Source: Pseudomonadota bacterium
Lineage (GTDB): Bacteria > Pseudomonadota > Gammaproteobacteria > Burkholderiales > Ferrovaceae
Direction: 5' to 3'
Length of the DNA: 18,019 nucleotides
Assembly (NCBI GenBank): GCA_021811005.1
Contig: JAJZPY010000033.1
Coordinates: 1-18,019, forward strand
Shown here piece by piece: positions 15,017 through 18,019 of the stretch. The first letter of the stretch is position 1, and the number at the start of each line of letters is the position of its first letter. The notes below the pieces were generated by a model. The model searched no databases and was not told the origin of the DNA. It saw nothing but the letters and a program-made list of their open reading frames with translations. Made by a program: the position numbers and the translations under genes.

Positions 15017-15041
15017 CCGTTTAACGCGGCAAAGCTACAAT
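15013..15041 (+). promoter_or_regulatory. Sigma-70 promoter for the tRNA-Lys pair
   Basis: TTGACC (15013-15018) and TACAAT (15036-15041) are separated by exactly 17 bp; each matches the consensus at five of six bases. Transcription would start near 15048, a few nt before the first mature tRNA base. The -35 overlaps the cpoB TGA stop, so the tRNA genes have their own promoter at the end of the tol-pal block. Confidence 0.85.
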
Positions 15042-15054
15042 TTCGGATTGCGTT

Positions 15055-15130
15055 GGGTCGTTAGCTCAGTTGGTAGAGCAGCGGACTTTTAATCCGTTGG
15101 TCGCTGGTTCGAATCCAGCACGGCCTACCA
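15055..15130 (+). tRNA. tRNA-Lys (anticodon UUU)
   Basis: A 76-nt cloverleaf including an encoded CCA. The D stem is GCTC/GAGC, the anticodon loop CTTTTAA gives UUU, and the T arm is GCTGG-TTCGAAT-CCAGC. The acceptor stem GGGTCGT/ACGGCCT has two wobbles, G1.U72 and U4.G69. The downstream copy has C72 instead. It decodes AAA/AAG lysine codons. The first 33 nt are identical to the next tRNA, so the pair arose by tandem duplication. Confidence 0.96.
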
Positions 15131-15149
15131 AACCAGCCCTTGTACTCGT

Positions 15150-15225
15150 GGGTCGTTAGCTCAGTTGGTAGAGCAGCGGACTCTTAATCCGTTGGTCGAA
15201 GGTTCGAATCCTTCACGGCCCACCA
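15150..15225 (+). tRNA. tRNA-Lys (anticodon CUU)
   Basis: A 76-nt cloverleaf with encoded CCA, 19 nt after the first tRNA. The anticodon loop CTCTTAA gives CUU, reading AAG. The T arm is GAAGG-TTCGAAT-CCTTC. The acceptor stem GGGTCGT/ACGGCCC has a normal G1-C72 pair and the U4.G69 wobble. It differs from the UUU gene mainly at base 34, in the T stem and at base 72. No clear T-tract terminator is visible in the 82 nt before the chemoreceptor stop. Confidence 0.96.
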
Positions 15226-15307
15226 ATCACTCAAGGTCTATTCCGAAGGCCGGGTTAACACTCCCCACCTGAAAGGGTTCCTGCCGGATTCCACTCAGGC
15301 TGTCTTT

Positions 15308-16930
15308 TCAAACCCTGAACTTGGATACGGTCGCTCGCACTTGATTGGACATTTCCAGAAGGCGACCCGCATATCCGACGAAATTCCTGGCTTCAATGGA
15401 ATTGCTCTCGGCCATCTGGGCCACTTCCTCCACTTGCCCAGCAACATCATTGGCAGCCGTTCGTTCTTCCGCCAGGGCATTGGAAATCTCATTGACCACC
15501 GTGACAACGCGACTTGAGCTTTGCATGATCTGATCAGTGGATTCTCCGGCTTTCTTTGCCAGGAGAACACCTTCTCCGGCTTCGTGTACGGCTTTTTCCA
15601 TGCCTGTAACCGCTGTTTTGGAGCTTTGCTGAATCGCTTCGATTTTTACGGTAATTTCTTCCGTGGCAATACGGGTGCGATCGGAAAGCTTGCGCACTTC
15701 ATCGGCCACGACCGCAAACCCCCGTCCGTGTTCTCCAGCCCGCGCAGCTTCAATGGCTGCGTTGAGCGCCAGCAGGTTGGTCTGTTCTGCGATGTCATTG
15801 ATGATCTGAACAATGGAGTAAATCTCCCCGGATTGGGTACCCAGTTTTTCGATTGTGCCTGAAGTTTCGTGGATGAACTCGTTCAGCCTCAGCATTTCCT
15901 GGATGACGTTCCCAATGATCTCCCCACCACGGGAAGACCATTCGCCAGAAGACCTGGAGAGAGCGAAGGCCTCTTTGATCTGGTCGGATATGTGATTGAC
16001 GCTGACGGTGACTTCCTCGAGGGCCGCTGACATGGCAGAGGATGCATCGCTCTGCTTGGTTGCGCGGTCGGCCAGCTGATTTGCGGCATCAGAACACTTG
16101 CGTGCTTCTTCGGAGACGCCGTTTGCTTCATGCAGTATTTCGTGCAAAGCCTCTTGAACCTTGGAAATGAGCTCATTGAACGCGTTGGCGGTTTTGCTGA
16201 TCTCATCCTTTCCGCTTATCCGGATTCTTTTCATGAAATCCCCTTCGGAAACAATATGAAGTATTTCTTTGTGAATTCTTTCCAGGGGGATGACAATGGA
16301 ACGGCTGATCAGAATGCCGCCGCAGACTACAAAACAGCAAATGATGCCGCCCAGCATAATCTGGAGCGTGCGGGCATTCCGGGCAACATCGTTTGCATGG
16401 GCCTTGAGTTGATCATTTTGTTGGTACTGCATCTTCAATAAGGCCGTCAGGCTCCTGGCCATCAGGGAGCCTGGGGGTTGAGTGATCGATCTCCGGTATT
16501 CGCCCGCTTCATCCAGCTTGTTTTCATTGACGAGTTCAAACCAGTGGGGGGCTCCGCTCTTGTACTTTTGAAAAGCCAGAAGGGCATTGTCCGCAATCTG
16601 TATCTGTTCTTTTGAGCCTGCGATTTCCCGGTAGTGGGCCAGATCTTTTTCCAGCGACTCATAGAGGCCACTCCGCTCATCCAGTATCCGCTTGCGGCCT
16701 TCCTCTTTTGAAAAGGTGTAGCTGGCCACGCCAAAACGCAGTTTCCACATGGCATCGTTGGCTGATTCCAGCAGACGGCTGCCTTCAACCACTTTTTCAC
16801 TCATTTCATTGGTGACTGAAGCAACCCTTTCGATCATGGAGTACCCAATAATGACGAGGGTGACGGTGAGAGCCAATAGCGTGGCCTGCTGGAACAGCAT
16901 CCGTTTTGCGATCGAGTAGTTGTTGAGCAC
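15308..16930 (-). CDS. Methyl-accepting chemotaxis protein
   Basis: A transmembrane chemoreceptor that signals to CheA/CheW. From a GTG at 16930 it has 540 residues: membrane segments at about 11-33 and 190-213, a helical periplasmic domain between them (four-helix-bundle type, ligand unknown), a HAMP domain (about 212-264), and a long coiled-coil signalling domain. The hairpin tip is the highly conserved IINDIAEQTNLLALNAAIEA run ending in FAVVADEVRKLSDR (about 376-418). There is no C-terminal NWETF-type tether. The GTG has AAAGG 8 nt upstream and gives MLNNYSIAKRML, a usual receptor N-terminus; a TTG at 16963 is the alternative. Codon third positions are less GC-rich than in the genes to the left. 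No che genes are adjacent. Confidence 0.94.
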   Translation of the reverse strand: MLNNYSIAKRMLFQQATLLALTVTLVIIGYSMIERVASVTNEMSEKVVEGSRLLESANDAMWKLRFGVASYTFSKEEGRKRILDERSGLYESLEKDLAHYREIAGSKEQIQIADNALLAFQKYKSGAPHWFELVNENKLDEAGEYRRSITQPPGSLMARSLTALLKMQYQQNDQLKAHANDVARNARTLQIMLGGIICCFVVCGGILISRSIVIPLERIHKEILHIVSEGDFMKRIRISGKDEISKTANAFNELISKVQEALHEILHEANGVSEEARKCSDAANQLADRATKQSDASSAMSAALEEVTVSVNHISDQIKEAFALSRSSGEWSSRGGEIIGNVIQEMLRLNEFIHETSGTIEKLGTQSGEIYSIVQIINDIAEQTNLLALNAAIEAARAGEHGRGFAVVADEVRKLSDRTRIATEEITVKIEAIQQSSKTAVTGMEKAVHEAGEGVLLAKKAGESTDQIMQSSSRVVTVVNEISNALAEERTAANDVAGQVEEVAQMAESNSIEARNFVGYAGRLLEMSNQVRATVSKFRV

Positions 16931-17220
16931 AATCAGAACCTTTAAGTGGAGATGGCCGGACAATCTGTTTGTTCAGGCCTCAGTCATGCGACCTGTGCCA
17001 CTTCCTGGGTTTATCCGGGTGGTCTGGCGAAGGAAGTATAGGGAAGCCGCGCAGGCTCTGGGCGTAATAATATGTAACAGCTTGAGGGGCGCGTTTTTGG
17101 AGTTGATGGCGGCCTTCAAGGGCCGTTGTCCGCCCTGCCAGGGAAGCGTGTCGTTCAGGTGTCAACAGCAGGAAAGCGGGTATTGCCAGATTGCCGGAAT
17201 GAGTCTTGGGCTGTCTTGAA
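16931..17220. other. Gene-free stretch upstream of the chemoreceptor
   Basis: No convincing gene is seen on either strand. Small open frames here lack homology that I recognise and codon use like a real gene. It contains a short hairpin (CGGCC/GGCCG around a 6-nt loop, near 17110-17125) and an AT-rich patch (near 17065-17078). Candidate minus-strand -10 boxes (TATACT near 17036-17041) have no matching -35. The chemoreceptor promoter probably lies here but I cannot place it. Confidence 0.4.
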
Positions 17221-17286
17221 TTGACTGACACTCGGCGGGCTACTGAAGGGAGACTAAAGTGTCCCGCCGAGTGCAGCGTCAGTCAA
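17221..17286 (-). terminator. Two-tier perfect hairpin after the porin stop
   Basis: An outer 9-bp stem (17221-17229 with 17278-17286) stacks on an inner 10-bp GC-rich stem (17230-17239 with 17263-17272). Every pair is Watson-Crick. A 5-nt bulge (17273-17277) lies on one side and the terminal loop is 23 nt. It begins 2 nt beyond the porin TAG on the minus strand. No T-tract follows, so it is either a non-classical terminator, an mRNA 3' protector or a repeat unit. Confidence 0.55.
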
Positions 17287-17288
17287 AC

Positions 17289-18019
17289 CTAGTACTGGAA
17301 CTGGGCTCCGAGCACAAAGCTGTTGGAAGGAGTGGAGCCGGCCATCAAGGTTTGCGTGTATGCGGCAGTCAGCTTGGCCGAATACCCTTTGATGACATAG
17401 TTCACGCCGTATTCATTCTGCTGCGTGCGCACCGTCTGTCCGGCGCCGATTCCGGTGTCAAAGCTGTCGGGTTTGAAGTCCTGGTGCTGGAAGTAAGGCT
17501 GGAACTTGCCATAGCCGATTTTCTGCGGGAAAAGAAAGGCGGCGGTTCCAATGTAAGAACGGCCCTGATAAGTGGGGCCGCCCCAGCAGCCGCCAGGAAG
17601 GGCGCCATTGGTTGCCGTGCAGAAGTTGTCCAGCGTATTTTGCGTGTCCACCTTGTAGGCGGCTCCGGACAAGGTGACGGCACCGCCGTTCAGCACCATC
17701 TTTTCCAGCAGGAAGTCCACGTTGTAAGCAGAATAGCTGGCATTGCCGGCGGTGTTCAGCGTGCCGTTCTTTTGGGTCATTCCCGCAAGGCCCAGCGCCA
17801 GGACATCGTGGGTGCCAAAATAGCTGGCGCTGGCAAAGTAGGCCGGATCGACTTTGGTGTCCCAGAAGTTGTAATTGAGCCGGGCGGTGTACATAAGGTC
17901 GGTGCTTCCGCCGCCGCCGTTGTACTGATTGACGCTCCCGGAATTTTTGCCCATGCCCTGGTACGCGCCCAGCGCATAGGTCAGGCGGTCGTTCGCCACG
18001 ACGCCCCAGACGGTCATCC
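17289..18019 (-). CDS. Outer-membrane porin, C-terminal part (cut by window edge)
   Basis: About 243 residues of a beta-barrel protein are visible. The ATG at 18017 is mid-barrel in style (VWGVVANDRLTYALGAYQGMG), so the gene almost certainly continues past the edge. Evidence: alternating hydrophobic/polar strands rich in Tyr, Gly and Asn (TARLNYNFWD, FASASYFG, NEYGVNYVIKGYSAKLTAAYTQ) and a terminal strand ending SFVLGAQFQY, the aromatic C-terminal beta-signal recognised by the BAM complex. It resembles porins of the phosphate-selective or general betaproteobacterial type, but I cannot assign specificity. Two Cys (FCTATNGALPGGCWGG) in a probable external loop could form a disulphide. It is followed by the strong hairpin at 17221-17286. 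Confidence 0.8.
   Translation of the reverse strand, partial: MTVWGVVANDRLTYALGAYQGMGKNSGSVNQYNGGGGSTDLMYTARLNYNFWDTKVDPAYFASASYFGTHDVLALGLAGMTQKNGTLNTAGNASYSAYNVDFLLEKMVLNGGAVTLSGAAYKVDTQNTLDNFCTATNGALPGGCWGGPTYQGRSYIGTAAFLFPQKIGYGKFQPYFQHQDFKPDSFDTGIGAGQTVRTQQNEYGVNYVIKGYSAKLTAAYTQTLMAGSTPSNSFVLGAQFQY

Noticed and set aside
14892..15092. 66-codon ORF reading through the cpoB end into the tRNA gene
   Set aside because: It ends in a peptide typical of spurious translation of tRNA sequence; not a gene.
16995..17000. Possible sigma-54 promoter (TGGCAC on the minus strand) upstream of the chemoreceptor
   Set aside because: The spacing between GG and the following GC is 8 nt instead of the required 10, and the -12 element lacks TTGC.
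16920..17231. Small ORFs on both strands upstream of the chemoreceptor (99 codons plus, 83 codons minus)
   Set aside because: No Shine-Dalgarno, no known motif beyond a chance CPPC-like cluster, and one overlaps the hairpin and the other the chemoreceptor start.
1..18019. CRISPR array, insertion sequence, prophage or toxin-antitoxin pair
   Set aside because: No direct-repeat array, transposase, integrase or small paired ORFs with recognisable motifs were seen on either strand.

Overview
The window is ordinary chromosomal backbone of a GC-rich Gram-negative bacterium, most likely a betaproteobacterium. That placement rests on the RuvC and Pal sequence style, the presence of DksA, SlmA and a full Tol-Pal system, and a gene order (yebC-ruvCAB-ybgC-tolQRAB-pal-cpoB) seen across Proteobacteria. 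I cannot name the genus from the sequence alone.

Layout. Positions 1-2019 hold pnp, cut at its 5' end and followed by a long hairpin. A strong minus-strand terminator (2108-2141) closes a minus-strand two-component operon: an NtrC-type sigma-54 response regulator (2226-3635) and its membrane histidine kinase (3632-5077). Divergent from the kinase lie dksA and murI on the plus strand. slmA (minus) converges on murI with a 12-nt gap. From about 7095 to 15016 runs one dense plus-strand block: yebC, ruvC, ruvA, ruvB, ybgC, tolQ, tolR, tolA, tolB, pal, cpoB. Most junctions overlap or are separated by a few bases, so it is probably co-transcribed, linking Holliday-junction processing to cell-envelope constriction. 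A clear sigma-70 promoter overlapping the cpoB stop drives two tandem tRNA-Lys genes (UUU and CUU). The right end, visibly less GC-rich in the chemoreceptor, carries a methyl-accepting chemotaxis protein (minus) and the C-terminal part of a porin (minus, cut by the window edge), with a two-tier perfect hairpin just after the porin stop.

The most unusual signal is in translation starts. murI has no ATG, GTG or TTG anywhere ahead of its catalytic N-terminal motif. ruvC has no plausible canonical start either. In both, an ATC codon sits where the start is expected, and in ruvC it lies 6 nt after a perfect GAGGAG Shine-Dalgarno. Several other genes use GTG or TTG. Other points are a GAYTSA variant of the sigma-54 contact loop in the response regulator, two G.U wobbles in the acceptor stem of tRNA-Lys(UUU), and strong hairpins after pnp and after the porin. 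I see no CRISPR array, insertion sequence or prophage, and no convincing new multi-gene system.
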